DNA from: Alteromonas genovensis
GTDB taxonomy: Bacteria; Pseudomonadota; Gammaproteobacteria; Enterobacterales; Alteromonadaceae
Assembly: GCF_010500895.1 (NCBI RefSeq)
Contig: NZ_JAAAWO010000009.1
Coordinates: 62,001-126,000 of the forward strand
Direction: 5' to 3'
DNA length: 64,000 nucleotides
Numbering within the stretch: the first letter of the stretch is position 1; each line of letters begins with the position of its first letter. Position numbers and translations under genes: made by a program. Below are positions 26,691-37,110 of this stretch, one piece after another. The notes under the pieces are model-generated. The model saw nothing but the letters and a program-made list of their open reading frames with translations. It searched no databases and had not been told where the DNA came from.

Positions 26691-28073
26691 ATGGCGTTGT
26701 GGGGTGGCCGGTTTGAATCCGGTGCAAGTAGTATGTTTAAGCAGGTTAACGACTCTTTACCGTTTGACCGTGTTATGGCGAGCCAAGATATACAAGGTTC
26801 AATAAGTTGGTCACGGGCGCTGCAAAAAGCGTGCGTGCTGACTAGTGACGAACAGCAGCAGCTAGAAGCAGCACTTAGCGAGCTTAAAGCGCAAGCTGAT
26901 GCCGGCGAGTTAGATTTTGATGCCTCTAGCGAAGAAGATATTCACAGCTTTGTAGAAGCTGCGCTTATTGAAAAGCTGGGTGATATTGGCAGAAAGCTGC
27001 ACACGGGTAGAAGCCGTAACGATCAAGTAGCAACCGATTTTAGGCTATGGGTTCGCGAACATATTGCTTCACTTCGCAGCGACGTTCTTGGCGTCATTAA
27101 ATCGCTGCTAAACGCTGCAAGTCGCCACCAAGAAGCTATTATTCCTGGTTATACCCACTTACAGCGCGCTCAACCTATTCACTTTGCACATTGGTGCTTG
27201 GCATACGTTGAAATGCTAAAGCGCGATCTAAGTCGACTTGATGACCTAAAAGCAAGAATGAACCAGTGTCCGCTGGGCTCTGGTGCATTAGCTGGTACAA
27301 CATTCCCTGTTGACCGCCATGCCATTGCCGATGAGTTAGGGTTTGATTCTCCTTGTCTGAACAGCCTAGATGCGGTTTCAGATCGCGACTTCGTGCTTGA
27401 GCTTTTGTTTACTGCAAGCACCAGCATGATGCACTTATCTCGCCTAGCTGAAGATATGATTTTTTACAACTCTGGCGAAGCTGGCTTTCTGCAGTTAGGT
27501 GATAGCGTGACATCGGGCTCTTCACTTATGCCTCAGAAGAAAAATCCGGATGCACTAGAGTTAATGCGCGGAAAATGCGGCCGAGTCTTCGGTTCACTAC
27601 AAGCACTGTTAGTCACCATGAAAGGGCTGCCTCTTGCCTACAACAAAGATATGCAGGAAGACAAAGAAGGTGCTATTGACGCTGTCAATCAATGGCATAT
27701 TTGTTTGTGCATCGCCAGTGAAGTACTCGACTCGTTGCAACTAAACGAAGAACGCTGCCGCGTTGCTGCAGCGCAAGGGTACTCCAATGCCACTGAACTT
27801 GCTGACTACTTGGTGGGCAAAGGCATTCCGTTTAGAACCGGTCATGATATTGCAGGTCGCGTGGTGCTGCAGGCTATTGAAAATGGCTGTGCCATTGAAG
27901 ATTTGCCCCTTAGCCAGCTGCAGGCTATTTGCGACAAGATTGAAGACGATGTGTATCCGGTGCTGCAGCTTGAGTTTGGCGTTAATCAACGAAATATACT
28001 TGGCGGAACCAGTAAAGAAACAGTGACTAAAGCGCTGTATCAAGAGCTGGAAAACTTGGATAAACAAGGGTAG
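26691..28073 (+). CDS. argH: Argininosuccinate lyase
   Basis: Releases arginine and fumarate. 460 residues of the fumarase/aspartase superfamily with DIHSFVEAALIEKLG, HTGRSRNDQVATD, the signature loop SGSSLMPQKKNPDALEL carrying the catalytic Ser, and TFPVDRHAIADELGF. Unlike the argH(A) fusions known from several marine gammaproteobacteria (Moritella, Vibrio), it ends at the normal lyase C-terminus, and argA is a separate gene 18 bases downstream. Confidence 0.97.
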   Translation: MALWGGRFESGASSMFKQVNDSLPFDRVMASQDIQGSISWSRALQKACVLTSDEQQQLEAALSELKAQADAGELDFDASSEEDIHSFVEAALIEKLGDIGRKLHTGRSRNDQVATDFRLWVREHIASLRSDVLGVIKSLLNAASRHQEAIIPGYTHLQRAQPIHFAHWCLAYVEMLKRDLSRLDDLKARMNQCPLGSGALAGTTFPVDRHAIADELGFDSPCLNSLDAVSDRDFVLELLFTASTSMMHLSRLAEDMIFYNSGEAGFLQLGDSVTSGSSLMPQKKNPDALELMRGKCGRVFGSLQALLVTMKGLPLAYNKDMQEDKEGAIDAVNQWHICLCIASEVLDSLQLNEERCRVAAAQGYSNATELADYLVGKGIPFRTGHDIAGRVVLQAIENGCAIEDLPLSQLQAICDKIEDDVYPVLQLEFGVNQRNILGGTSKETVTKALYQELENLDKQG

Positions 28074-28091
28074 CGGTAGGGACATACTCGC

Positions 28092-29405
28092 ATGGTATTA
28101 GCGCATCACGATGGCATTAAATTATTTCGCAGCTCGCTGCCTTATATTAATGCCCACCAGGGAAAGACCTTTGTACTGATGTTCGGTGGCGAAGCCATTG
28201 AACATCCCAATTTCCCTAATATTATTCACGACATCGCATTGCTGAATACACTTGGCGTGCGCGTAGTTATTGTGCACGGTGCGAGGCCGCAAATAGACTC
28301 AAGAGTGGCCCTTCGCAATATTGAAGGGCGCTTTGAAGACGGCGTAAGAATTACCGACAAGCAAACGCTTGAGTGCGTAAAAGACGCCGCTGGCTCGGTG
28401 CGCTCTCAAGTAGAAGCCTTGTTAACCATGGGCCTACCAAACTCTCCTATGCACGGCGCACAAATTCGCGTGTGTTCTGGAAATTTAGTGGTGGCAAAAC
28501 CCATGGGAGTGCGCAACGGTATTGATTTTGAAAATACCGGTTTAGTGAGACGCATTGATATAACGGGCATTAACGATCATTTAAATGACGGTTCAATCGT
28601 TTTGCTTTCGCCCATGGGATATTCAGCAACAGGAGAGGTGTTCAACCTGTCTCATGAAGATGTGGCCACCCAAGCAGCTATTACACTTAAAGCCGATAAG
28701 CTCATTGTATTTTCAAATTACGATGGCGTGTATAACAGCGATGGTAAATTGCTTCGCACCATTGAGCGCCCTCAGTTAGAGAAAATGATAATGGGCGGCA
28801 GCATTACCACGGAACACACTGTACTGCGTGCTCTCACCACCAGCGTATCAGCTGGCGTGCCGCGAGCACACTGCATTAGTTATGAAAACGACGGTGCACT
28901 GCTTCAAGAGCTGTTCACTCGCGATGGCACAGGTTCGTTAGTGATGGAACATCATTACGAGCAGTTACGAGCTGCAACCATTGACGATGTAGGCGGCATA
29001 CTGAATCTTATTAAGCCCTTAGAAGACAGTGGCGTATTGGTCAAACGCTCTCGCGAACGCCTTGAGAGTGAAATTAATCAATTTATTATTATTGTACGTG
29101 ATGGAATGATCATCGCTTGCGCAGCACTTTATCTGTATCCCGAGGATGACTGCGGCGAGCTTGCATGTGTGGCAACACATCAAGATTACCGCGGCAAAAA
29201 CCGCGGTGAACGTATACTAGAAGAAGTATGCAGACGTGCTAAAGAAGCGTGTATCAATCGTATATTTGTACTGACCACAGTGACAGCTCACTGGTTTTTG
29301 GAGCAGGGGTTTCAGCCTGCAGATATCAGTGCTTTGCCAGAAGTGAAAAAAGAGCTGTACAACTTCCAGCGTAATTCGAAGGTGTTTACACTAAACGTAG
29401 AGTAG
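28092..29405 (+). CDS. argA: N-acetylglutamate synthase
   Basis: First committed step: acetyl-CoA plus glutamate. The 437-residue classical ArgA has an amino-acid-kinase-like domain (about 1-285; FVLMFGGEAIEHPNF, VVIVHGARPQID) that binds arginine for feedback inhibition, followed by a GNAT acetyltransferase domain (about 290-437; GELACVATHQDYRGKNRGERIL). In E. coli argA is unlinked; here it closes the argCBFGH operon, so both entry enzyme and pathway would fall under one leader. A hairpin follows the stop. Confidence 0.95.
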   Translation: MVLAHHDGIKLFRSSLPYINAHQGKTFVLMFGGEAIEHPNFPNIIHDIALLNTLGVRVVIVHGARPQIDSRVALRNIEGRFEDGVRITDKQTLECVKDAAGSVRSQVEALLTMGLPNSPMHGAQIRVCSGNLVVAKPMGVRNGIDFENTGLVRRIDITGINDHLNDGSIVLLSPMGYSATGEVFNLSHEDVATQAAITLKADKLIVFSNYDGVYNSDGKLLRTIERPQLEKMIMGGSITTEHTVLRALTTSVSAGVPRAHCISYENDGALLQELFTRDGTGSLVMEHHYEQLRAATIDDVGGILNLIKPLEDSGVLVKRSRERLESEINQFIIIVRDGMIIACAALYLYPEDDCGELACVATHQDYRGKNRGERILEEVCRRAKEACINRIFVLTTVTAHWFLEQGFQPADISALPEVKKELYNFQRNSKVFTLNVE

Positions 29406-29413
29406 CCTTTTCT

Positions 29414-29451
29414 CCTATGCCAAAAGGCTCTTAGGGCCGCTTTGGCATAGG
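29414..29451 (+). terminator. Hairpin at the end of the arg operon
   Basis: CCTATGCCAAA (29414-29424) and TTTGGCATAGG (29441-29451) form a perfect 11-bp stem with a 16-base loop nine bases after argA. The T-tract is poor, so termination may be weak or rho-assisted. Confidence 0.5.
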
Positions 29452-29542
29452 CATTTATCATCAAAATAAATACCCTCTTTGTTGCAAATTAACGGCAAAC
29501 TCGCTTTACTGGTTCGACCAGAAACTGCGAGCGGGCCTATTT

Positions 29543-30409
29543 GTGACAGACATAAAAACCGACGATATCTTTGTAACCTGCGAAGACAAAACCCAGCTAA
29601 AAGCCACTTTGTTTACACCTAGTACCCCAGCGAAAGCGGCTATCATGGTGGGCCCTGCTACGGGCATCAAACGTCAATTCTATCGCGCCTTCGCCACGTA
29701 TTTGTGCGAACAGGGCTTCGGTGTTATCACATTCGATAATCGTGGTATTGGTGAATCGTGTAACGTTCCGTTAAAGCACAGCAATGCGTCGCTGGTAAGC
29801 TGGGGCGAGCAAGACATGCCTGCCATATTATCAACGCTCAAATCTCACTTTTCACACTGTCACTATTTTTTAGTGGGCCATAGCGCAGGTGGGCAATTGC
29901 TAGGTCTCATGCACAATGTTCACGACCTGAGTGCTTTTTGTAACTTTGGTAGCTCATCAGGTAGCTTACGAAATATGCGTAAGGGATATTTAATCAAAGC
30001 GCATTTTTTTATGAATGGCTTTATTCCCTTAAGTAACTTTTTGTTTGGCTGCACGAACTCACAATGGGTTGGTATGGGTGAGCCCTTGCCAAAAAAGGTT
30101 GCTCGCCAGTGGCAACAATGGTGTAACGGCAGTGGATACATAAAAACGGCTTTTGGGAAGGAAGTAAAAAACCATTACTTTGACGATATCCGTATTCCCT
30201 CAAAATGGTTACTTGCCACTGATGATGACATAGCTAACATAAAAAATGTGCATGACATGATAAGTGTATTCCCCAATATGAAGGCTGAAGTGGAGCAGCT
30301 CGACCCTGCCGAGCACAACGTGAAAGACATTGGTCACATGAAATTCTTCTCACGCAAGTGCCAACACCTTTGGCCTAAAGTAACTGAGTACTTTGATAGT
30401 GTTGCTTAG
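29543..30409 (+). CDS. Serine alpha/beta hydrolase, function unknown
   Basis: A 288-residue cytoplasmic alpha/beta hydrolase of a poorly characterised COG4757-like group. Seen: VGPATGIKRQFYRAFATYL at the oxyanion region, ITFDNRGIGES, the nucleophile elbow VGHSAGGQLLGLMHN and a probable late acid/His pair near LLATDDD and DIGHMKFF. GTG start. The substrate cannot be predicted. It stands alone behind the arg operon terminator. Confidence 0.75.
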   Translation: MTDIKTDDIFVTCEDKTQLKATLFTPSTPAKAAIMVGPATGIKRQFYRAFATYLCEQGFGVITFDNRGIGESCNVPLKHSNASLVSWGEQDMPAILSTLKSHFSHCHYFLVGHSAGGQLLGLMHNVHDLSAFCNFGSSSGSLRNMRKGYLIKAHFFMNGFIPLSNFLFGCTNSQWVGMGEPLPKKVARQWQQWCNGSGYIKTAFGKEVKNHYFDDIRIPSKWLLATDDDIANIKNVHDMISVFPNMKAEVEQLDPAEHNVKDIGHMKFFSRKCQHLWPKVTEYFDSVA

Positions 30410-30452
30410 CGCAGAGTAAACACCCAATCCTGATACATTAAATTCCGGTTAA

Positions 30453-31070
30453 TTGGATGCGATAAACAAACGTTTACCACTTTATCTACGTATATTTATG
30501 CAACTGTACTATTACTCAATTTTCTTTATCGTTATGGCGCTTTACACATCACGACTACTCACTGTTGCTATTGTCTTTGTGCTTCTCACCATAGGCGCGG
30601 GCGCCTTTTTTTCATATAAAAGTATGAGTAAACACGCCTTGAAACGAGAAGAACTTAATTTTATGGGCAGCAAAGGGTGGTCATGGTTTGACGAAAAGCG
30701 GCGTGTTCAAATAAAAAGAGTTGAAGGGGATTTACCTGCCTTGCGTAAGGTATACGTAGATGAAAATTATGCAGCCCTTTTAACCATTAGCGATAGTGGC
30801 CGTTATCGAGGTTTCGTATTCTTTGACGAGCCCTGCGAAGAAGGTTCTGCTATTACAGAAACTAAATACTATGGTGCCGACGGTGAACAAAATATTGATG
30901 TGCTGCACTGTATTCAAGGAAAATTAGTGTTTATGAAGTCGTGGGCGACACCTCCAGAAACACGGTGGGAAGGAAACGTTGGCGATTTTAGTTTTTCAGT
31001 ATCACTTGAAGATTGGGATCTGAAACCGTTGCAAAAAGCCTACTATAAAAGCCGAGCCGTGCTTATTTAG
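30453..31070 (+). CDS. Membrane protein of unknown function
   Basis: 205 residues: two closely spaced hydrophobic helices at the N-terminus (about 14-32 and 36-53), then a soluble alpha/beta-looking domain with SKGWSWFDEKRR and FDEPCEEGSAITETKYYG. I recognise no family. The TTG at 30453 is a poor start with no ribosome site; ATG at 30498 is an alternative that keeps both helices. The last 14 bases of the gene are the first unit of a tandem repeat that continues past the stop. Confidence 0.55.
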   Translation: MDAINKRLPLYLRIFMQLYYYSIFFIVMALYTSRLLTVAIVFVLLTIGAGAFFSYKSMSKHALKREELNFMGSKGWSWFDEKRRVQIKRVEGDLPALRKVYVDENYAALLTISDSGRYRGFVFFDEPCEEGSAITETKYYGADGEQNIDVLHCIQGKLVFMKSWATPPETRWEGNVGDFSFSVSLEDWDLKPLQKAYYKSRAVLI

Positions 31071-31112
31071 CTGTGCTTGTCTAACTGCGCTTAATTAACT
31101 ATGCCTATTTAA
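31057..31112. repeat. 14-bp minisatellite, four units, starting inside a stop codon region
   Basis: Units begin at 31057, 31071, 31085 and 31099 (CCGTGCTTATTTAG, CTGTGCTTGTCTAA, CTGCGCTTAATTAA, CTATGCCTATTTAA). The first unit contains the last codons and TAG of the upstream gene, so the repeat seems to have grown from its 3' end; each unit ends in a TAG or TAA triplet. Confidence 0.8.
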
Positions 31113-31162
31113 ATGCATTGGTTGACTGCATTAGTTCTTGTCACTAGCATCACGCAAAACAG

Positions 31163-31207
31163 CTGTGTCGCCACCATCGACTACGTCAATGATGGCGCTT
31201 TACACAG
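31163..31207. terminator. Possible bidirectional hairpin between convergent genes
   Basis: CTGTGT/ACACAG (31163-31168 with 31202-31207) and GCCACCAT/ATGATGGC (31170-31177 with 31189-31196, one mismatch) form an interrupted long stem between the convergent genes ending at 31070 and 31234. There is no good T-run on either side. Confidence 0.35.
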
Positions 31208-31233
31208 TCGCTTTACTCTTATTTTAAACGTCT

Positions 31234-32091
31234 TTAGCCATTCGCTAGGGCATTATTGATATCAGCAGCGCTGTGTCGGTTCTCCAACTGCCCGTCTTCG
31301 CCCCACGTTTTATTAACGATACGGCCGCGCTGCACACCTTTGCGCTTTTCAACACGCTGGGCCCATTCAAGCAGATGGGTATAATCATCTACTTGTAAAA
31401 ACGTAGCGGCGTCATATAAGTTACCAAGCACGAGGTTGCCATACCATGGCCATATTGCGATATCCGCTATGCTGTACTCGTCGCCCGCCATGAATGTATT
31501 CTTCGCCAAATGTTTATCTAAAACGTCTAATTGACGTTTCGTTTCCATAGTAAAGCGGTTAATGGGGTACTCCATTGGGTATGGCGCGTAGCTGTAAAAA
31601 TGGCCAAAACCACCACCGAGATAAGGCGCGCTGCCCACCTGCCAGAACAACCAGTTCATGCATTCTGCTTTAGCATGAGCATCTTTGGGAATAAATTTAT
31701 CGAACTTTTCAGCTAAGTACATCAGGATAGAGCCAGACTCAAACAGCTTCGTCTCCGGTGTGGTTGTGGTATCCACCATCGCGGGTATTTTACTATTTGG
31801 GTTCACATCCACAAAGCCTGAAGAAAATTGATCGCCCTCTCCAATATTCACCAACCAAGCGTCATACTCAGCCTCATCCACGCCTGCGGCCAACAACTCT
31901 TCCAGCATAATGGTTACTTTTTGCCCGTTTGGTGTGGCTAAAGAATGAAGCTGAAATCCATGCTCGCCTTGTTCACGGGCCTTTTCATGGGTCGCACCAG
32001 ACACAGGGCGATTAATGCTAGCCCACTTATTGCCGTCGTCTTTGTCCTGCGTCCATATTTTAGGAGGGGTGTAGTTATCAGATGCTGACAT
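31234..32091 (-). CDS. yghU: YghU-type glutathione S-transferase / disulfide reductase
   Basis: A Nu-class glutathione transferase-like enzyme that reduces organic disulfides and peroxides with glutathione (E. coli YghU). The 285-residue protein has the extended N-terminus with INRPVSGATHEK, a thioredoxin-fold domain with LATPNGQKVTIMLEELL and VNPNSKIPAM, ESGSILMYLAEKFD, and the alpha-helical domain with GGGFGHFYSYAP and IADIAIWPWYGNLVLG. No catalytic Cys is needed in this group. A putative structured leader with terminator lies upstream. Confidence 0.93.
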   Translation of the reverse strand: MSASDNYTPPKIWTQDKDDGNKWASINRPVSGATHEKAREQGEHGFQLHSLATPNGQKVTIMLEELLAAGVDEAEYDAWLVNIGEGDQFSSGFVDVNPNSKIPAMVDTTTTPETKLFESGSILMYLAEKFDKFIPKDAHAKAECMNWLFWQVGSAPYLGGGFGHFYSYAPYPMEYPINRFTMETKRQLDVLDKHLAKNTFMAGDEYSIADIAIWPWYGNLVLGNLYDAATFLQVDDYTHLLEWAQRVEKRKGVQRGRIVNKTWGEDGQLENRHSAADINNALANG

Positions 32092-32203
32092 TGCTTTTCC
32101 TTTTTGTCGCTGCTTGTAAATTATCTAGTAACTAATAACAACTTTTAAAGAGATAGAGCTCACCGGTGTCGACCAATAAACAAGGTTATAGGCTCACCAA
32201 CAT

Positions 32204-32237
32204 AAAAAAGCCGAGCGGTGAAATTCACCAGCTCGGC
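32204..32237 (-). terminator. Intrinsic terminator upstream of yghU
   Basis: GCCGAGC/GCTCGGC arms (32210-32216 with 32231-32237) extended by GGTGAA/TTCACC give an almost perfect 13-bp hairpin, followed on the minus strand by six T. It lies about 110 bases before the yghU start, so it ends a transcript that starts upstream of yghU, not one coming from maeA, which has its own terminator. Confidence 0.8.
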
Positions 32238-32400
32238 CTACAATAAAAGGCGCACACTCCATTGCACGCAAAGCGGTAGTGTACGGATAGCGTTAGCGAG
32301 TTGAGCTAGCAAATTATATGAGCGGATTACACTAGCGCTCATCTACCCGTACATATCAATTAACTGCATTAGCACCGCGCTTGTTCATCACACATGCTTG
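32204..32400 (-). ncRNA. Candidate structured leader RNA or small RNA
   Basis: Between the maeA terminator and the terminator at 32204-32237 there is no gene, yet the minus strand is rich in complementary segments: GTACGG (near 32350) with CCGTAC (near 32283), GAGCG with CGCTC (32320-32340 region), ACACT with AGTGT (32255-32283), ending in a strong terminator. This looks like a structured RNA of about 150-200 bases, either standalone or a premature-termination leader of yghU. I do not recognise a known riboswitch class and could not place a confident promoter. Confidence 0.3.
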
Positions 32401-32596
32401 CACTTATGTGCATGTGAATATTTAGATATCAATAATTAAGCCAACTACAAAAAAACCAATATTTTCATAGCGTTGGAAATTTTAAAGCGAAAAAGTCAGG
32501 AAAAAATAGAGGAAAATGTTGCACATTGGCGACAATATCTTACCGAGGAAGATACAAAGGTGTTTGCTAGAATATGTTCCACCTTGAAGTACATAC

Positions 32597-32623
32597 AAAA
32601 AAGCAGGCGTTGCGCCTGCTTTT
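32597..32623. terminator. Terminator of maeA
   Basis: AGCAGGCG (32602-32609) and CGCCTGCT (32613-32620) with a TTG loop, flanked by six A on one side and TTTT on the other; on the maeA strand it is followed by a T run. Confidence 0.88.
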
Positions 32624-32629
32624 GAATAT

Positions 32630-34321
32630 TTAAATACTCACTCGTTTATAGGGTCGATATTCTGCTTTCCAGAAATTCCTTTCAATGCTTGCACGAAGTG
32701 CCTCCTCAGACATTTCTAAGGCCAAGCCTTGCTGCATTGCTACCTTGCCAACTTCAAAAGCAATATCTCGACTAAGCTCTGCAATTTGTACCAAGGATGG
32801 CAACAGAGAACCTTCACCAGTGTTGACTAATGGCGACGCTTTAGCGAGGGCGTTACTAGCAGCCATTAACATTTCATCGCTTATTAGTTTCGCTTTTGCA
32901 GCAACAACACCTAAACCGATACCAGGAAAGATATAAGAGTTGTTGCACTGGGCAATAGGGAACACCTTTCCATTGTACTCAACCGGCTTAAATGGGCTTC
33001 CGGTGGCAATGATCACCTCTCCATCTGTCCATTCAATAACCTGCTCTGGCCGCGCTTCCACTTGGCGTGAAGGATTACTCAGCGGAAAGATAATAGGCAA
33101 TTCGCAGTTTTGCTTCATGGCGCGAATGACTTGTTCAGTGAATAGGCCTGGCTGGCCAGACACCCCAATCAGCACATCGGGCTGTGCACAATGCATAACA
33201 TCAAGAAGCGACGCATAATCGCCACTGAAGGTCCAATCGGCAAGGTCTTCTTGTTTTTGCTGAAGCTTTTCTTGGAAGTCGCGGAGACCTTCCATGCCTT
33301 CTGTTAAGAGGCCAAAGCGATCAATCATGAATACTTGCTTTCGCGCTTCCTCGTCACTTAACCCTTCAAATACCATTTGCTGAATGAGCATTTCAGCAAT
33401 ACCGCAACCTGCCGAACCAGAGCCCACAAAAACAACCTTCATCTCACTGAGCTTTTGTTGCTTTGTTCTACAGGCGGCTAATATTGTGCCTAGAGTCACT
33501 GCCGCGGTGCCCTGAATATCATCATTGAAACAACAGATCTCATTGCGATAGCGATTAAGTAACGGCATGGCGTTTGGCTGAGCAAAGTCTTCAAATTGAA
33601 TAAGTACGTCAGGCCAGCGTCGTTTAACTGCTTGTACAAACAAGTCGACAAATTCGTCATACTCTTTTTGCTCAATGCGAGGGTGTCGAGCGCCCATGTA
33701 CATAGGATCGTTAAGCAGCTTTTCATTATTAGTGCCCACATCAAGCATCACCGGCAATGTATAGGCTGGGCTAATACCGCCACAGGCGGTATACAGCGAC
33801 AGTTTCCCAATAGGAATACCCATGCCACCAATACCTTGGTCGCCTAACCCTAAAATGCGCTCGCCGTCTGTCACAACGATGACTTTCACTTTGCGTTTTG
33901 TGGCGTTGCGAACAATGTCATCTATCTGGTGACGCTCTTCATAAGACACAAATAAACCACGAGAGCTGCGGTAAATATCAGAAAACTGCTCACAGGCATC
34001 CCCAACAGTAGGGGTGTAGATGAGCGGCATCATTTCATCAATGTATTTCTGAATGAGGCGATAAAACAAAGTTTCGTTATTATCTTGAATTGCACGCAAG
34101 TAAATGTGCTTATTCAATGCTTCGTCAAAGCTGCTGTACTGCATGTAAGCGCGTTCAACCTGCTCTTCTATGCTTTCATACCGCGGCGGCACTAATCCCG
34201 TTAGATTGAATGCAGCTCTTTCTCGGGCAGTAAAGGCACTGCCCTTGTTAAGTAGCGGAGTTTCCAGCAATGAAGGGCCGGAATGTGGGATATAGAGATA
34301 GCGCTGTGAATCTTCTGACAT
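32630..34321 (-). CDS. maeA: NAD-dependent malic enzyme
   Basis: Oxidative decarboxylation of malate to pyruvate with NAD+. About 563 residues: [54 protein letters not shown] (active site), [16 protein letters not shown] (metal ligands), [12 protein letters not shown] (NAD motif) and [14 protein letters not shown]. It follows E. coli MaeA (SfcA) from [16 protein letters not shown] onward, so I start at 34321 instead of 34360. Monocistronic, with its own terminator. Confidence 0.96.
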   Translation of the reverse strand: MSEDSQRYLYIPHSGPSLLETPLLNKGSAFTARERAAFNLTGLVPPRYESIEEQVERAYMQYSSFDEALNKHIYLRAIQDNNETLFYRLIQKYIDEMMPLIYTPTVGDACEQFSDIYRSSRGLFVSYEERHQIDDIVRNATKRKVKVIVVTDGERILGLGDQGIGGMGIPIGKLSLYTACGGISPAYTLPVMLDVGTNNEKLLNDPMYMGARHPRIEQKEYDEFVDLFVQAVKRRWPDVLIQFEDFAQPNAMPLLNRYRNEICCFNDDIQGTAAVTLGTILAACRTKQQKLSEMKVVFVGSGSAGCGIAEMLIQQMVFEGLSDEEARKQVFMIDRFGLLTEGMEGLRDFQEKLQQKQEDLADWTFSGDYASLLDVMHCAQPDVLIGVSGQPGLFTEQVIRAMKQNCELPIIFPLSNPSRQVEARPEQVIEWTDGEVIIATGSPFKPVEYNGKVFPIAQCNNSYIFPGIGLGVVAAKAKLISDEMLMAASNALAKASPLVNTGEGSLLPSLVQIAELSRDIAFEVGKVAMQQGLALEMSEEALRASIERNFWKAEYRPYKRVSI

Positions 34322-34398
34322 GTTTTTTCCGGTTATGGGTTCAGGCAAATGGAGCGCCAAAGCCTGAAAGGACGTGGTTTTGCACGCCCTTCCCTTTT

Positions 34399-37059
34399 TT
34401 AAAATATTTCTTCTGACTCTGGCGTTGTTGTTTCATCCTGCTCGGCTGGGTCTACCACATCGTTGTCACGAACGTATACGGTAGGCTCTGTACCTTGAAG
34501 GAAGTATTCGAATAGTGTCGTATGGTCTGTGCGATTGGTCAACTTTCCACTGGTACGATCAATGCGCACGCGAACGATATCTTCAGGCACAGGTAACGGA
34601 GAATAAGGTTTGTCGGCCAGTGCATATTCCATGAAGCGGATCCAGGCAGGGCCTGCGGCTTTGGCACCATCTTCTGTTCCGATAAGCGCATTACCAATCC
34701 AATTAAACTTCTCAGGGTCCTTATTGATTAAGTTTTGATTGCGAGTAGCCCGACCAAGCTGGCGGCTCATATTGTCAAAACCTACCCAAGCAGTCGCCAC
34801 GATATCTTTGTGGAACCCGCTGAACCACGTATCTCTTGAATCGTTAGTTGTACCGGTTTTACCAGCAATATCCGTACGCTGTAATATATTTCTAGCGCGC
34901 CAGCCGGTGCCAAGCCAGTAGGTTTTCTTATTCCAGTTACCGTTAGCTCTCACGCCCGTTCGCATCATCTCAGCGACGAGAAACGCGTTTTGTGCACTAA
35001 TAACCTGAGGCGCTATGGTTTTTTCTTCAACGTCATTGGTCAAATCTACCGTACCAGCGTCTTCATTAAACTGAGCCGCAAGCAATGCTTCAATATCGTC
35101 TTCATCTAAGGGCTGGGACGTTGAGGTATCGTCTTCCTCTTCACAGCGGTGACATGCCCATACTGGGTTTGCCTGCCATAGCTGTTCACCATTCTCGTCG
35201 AGCACTTCACTGATAAAGTGAGGGTTTACTAGATAACCGCCGTTGGCAATGACCGACATGCCGCGCGCCACTTCAAGAGGAGTATGAGAGCTCGAACCTA
35301 ATGATACGGTTTCATCGAGAGGAATATCCTCTTTGTTAAAACCAAAACGAGTAAGGTAATTCGCTGTTTCGCGTAAACCTACGCCGCGAAGTAGTCGAAC
35401 CGACACCACGTTTTTCGATTTACCCAATGCTTTTCGCATGCGAATAGGACCATCGTATTCAGCAGGTGAATTTTGCGGCCGCCATGCCACGCCCGTTGCA
35501 GCGTTCCATTGGTTTATTGGCGCATCGTTGATAATAGACGCTAATGTGTAACCGCTATTGATTGCGGCTGAATAGACAAATGGTTTTATGTTCGAGCCAA
35601 CTTGACGCTTAGCTTGCGTGGCGCGGTTAAACTGACTTTGGTAGAAGCTGTAGCCGCCCACGACCGCTTCCACGGCACCGTTTTTCGGGTTAAGCGCGAT
35701 AAACGCACCGCTTACTTCGGGGATCTGCGCAATTCGCCACTCACCGTCTTGCTCACGAATATAAATTACCGCACCTTCGCGCGTCACATCGGCAGCTGTA
35801 TCTGGGTCGTTTCCTTGCCTGAAGTCAGTAATGTATCGACGAGCCCAATCTAGGCCGTCCCACTCTATGGTGCGAGTTTCGCCATTGACAGTAAGTACCT
35901 CTATAGACTTTTCGTTTACCACTTTCACCACTGACGGCACTAGCGGTTTAATATAGGGAATTTCTTCTAATACGGATATTAACGACGTGTCATCCCACAT
36001 CGCTCGCTCTGTGCGATTGCTCACGTCAAAACTCAATGACAGAATCGGGATTTTCTCGTCTTTTGACTCAGATTTAGGGATATTCCACAAATAGCCTAAT
36101 GCGCCTTTATAGCCATGGCGCTCGTCATAATCATGTAGATTTCTTATCACCGCCCTTTGCGCAGCGAGCTGTAGCTCAGATGTTGCCGTTGCATACACTT
36201 GATACCCACCTGTTTCTGCTTCTTCTTTCCCGTAGGTTTCTACCATTTCGGAATAAATAACGTCCGCTAGGTATGGCGCATCAACTTCAATTTCAGCGCC
36301 GTGTTTACGTGCAGTAACAGGAGCGCTAGCGGCTTCATCAAACTGCGCTCTGGTAATGTAGTTCTCATCGAGCATTCTTAGAAGAACCACTCGTCGCCTT
36401 TCAACAGAGCGCTCTGGTCCGCTGATGGGGTTAAGCACTGAGGGCGCTTTGGGAAGACCCGCAATGGTAGCAATTTGTGCTAAAGACAGCTCGGTAAGTG
36501 GCTTTCCATAGTACACCTGTGAAGCGGCGCCAAAACCAAACGAACGGTGACCTAATTCGATTTTGTTTAAATATAGCTCCAAGATTTCTTGCTTCGAGAG
36601 CTCTTGCTCCATATGAAGAGCGATAAATATTTCCTTCACCTTACGTATGTACGTCTTCTCCCGAGACAGAAAGAAGCCTCTTGCCAACTGCATGGTAAGT
36701 GTACTGGCTCCCTGTCGCTTTTCACCCGTCAGTACTAAGCTTACTGCTGCTCGAACAATACCAATGGGATCAATACCGTGATGCTCGTAGAAGCGGCTAT
36801 CCTCAGTGGCAATTATCGCATCGACTAATTGCTTAGGAACTTCCTCAAGTTTTACCGGTATCCGCCGTTTAACTCCATACTGGGAAATAAGTTTTCCATC
36901 TTTGGTATATATCTGCATTGGGGTTTGCAGGCGAACATCCTTAAGGACAGTGACACTAGGCAGGTCAGGTTTGATATAAAAGTAAATACCAACCAGCGCA
37001 GCAAAGCCAAGAAGACCGGATAAGAAACTGAAAAGGATTAGCGGTTTAATGTACTTCAC
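34399..37059 (-). CDS. mrcA: Penicillin-binding protein 1A
   Basis: A bifunctional class A PBP that polymerises and crosslinks peptidoglycan. One N-terminal transmembrane helix, a glycosyltransferase domain with [26 protein letters not shown] and KIKEIF (about 80-250), then an OB-like insert, and a transpeptidase domain with SxxK in [12 protein letters not shown], SxN in [11 protein letters not shown] and KTGTTND. The C-terminal tail is acidic. The GTG at 37059 (MKYIKPL) aligns with E. coli PBP1A; a TTG at 37074 would add five residues. It is divergent from pilM, as in many gammaproteobacteria. Confidence 0.95.
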   Translation of the reverse strand: MKYIKPLILFSFLSGLLGFAALVGIYFYIKPDLPSVTVLKDVRLQTPMQIYTKDGKLISQYGVKRRIPVKLEEVPKQLVDAIIATEDSRFYEHHGIDPIGIVRAAVSLVLTGEKRQGASTLTMQLARGFFLSREKTYIRKVKEIFIALHMEQELSKQEILELYLNKIELGHRSFGFGAASQVYYGKPLTELSLAQIATIAGLPKAPSVLNPISGPERSVERRRVVLLRMLDENYITRAQFDEAASAPVTARKHGAEIEVDAPYLADVIYSEMVETYGKEEAETGGYQVYATATSELQLAAQRAVIRNLHDYDERHGYKGALGYLWNIPKSESKDEKIPILSLSFDVSNRTERAMWDDTSLISVLEEIPYIKPLVPSVVKVVNEKSIEVLTVNGETRTIEWDGLDWARRYITDFRQGNDPDTAADVTREGAVIYIREQDGEWRIAQIPEVSGAFIALNPKNGAVEAVVGGYSFYQSQFNRATQAKRQVGSNIKPFVYSAAINSGYTLASIINDAPINQWNAATGVAWRPQNSPAEYDGPIRMRKALGKSKNVVSVRLLRGVGLRETANYLTRFGFNKEDIPLDETVSLGSSSHTPLEVARGMSVIANGGYLVNPHFISEVLDENGEQLWQANPVWACHRCEEEDDTSTSQPLDEDDIEALLAAQFNEDAGTVDLTNDVEEKTIAPQVISAQNAFLVAEMMRTGVRANGNWNKKTYWLGTGWRARNILQRTDIAGKTGTTNDSRDTWFSGFHKDIVATAWVGFDNMSRQLGRATRNQNLINKDPEKFNWIGNALIGTEDGAKAAGPAWIRFMEYALADKPYSPLPVPEDIVRVRIDRTSGKLTNRTDHTTLFEYFLQGTEPTVYVRDNDVVDPAEQDETTTPESEEIF

Positions 37060-37093
37060 TGTAACGGGTACCAAGGAAATTTATGATGAAATG

Positions 37094-37110
37094 ACGTATA
37101 TTCTATACGT
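37094..37110. promoter_or_regulatory. Perfect 17-bp palindrome in the mrcA/pilM promoter region
   Basis: ACGTATA-TTC-TATACGT is a perfect dyad 34 bases before the mrcA start and about 90 bases before pilM. It may be an operator or contain overlapping -10 elements; no regulator is assignable. Confidence 0.4.

Noticed and set aside
32250..32290. A plus-strand string with CACGCAAAGC recalling the GEMM-I c-di-GMP riboswitch
   Set aside because: The second conserved half, the GAAA tetraloop and the receptor helix are missing, spacing is far too short, and no plus-strand gene follows.
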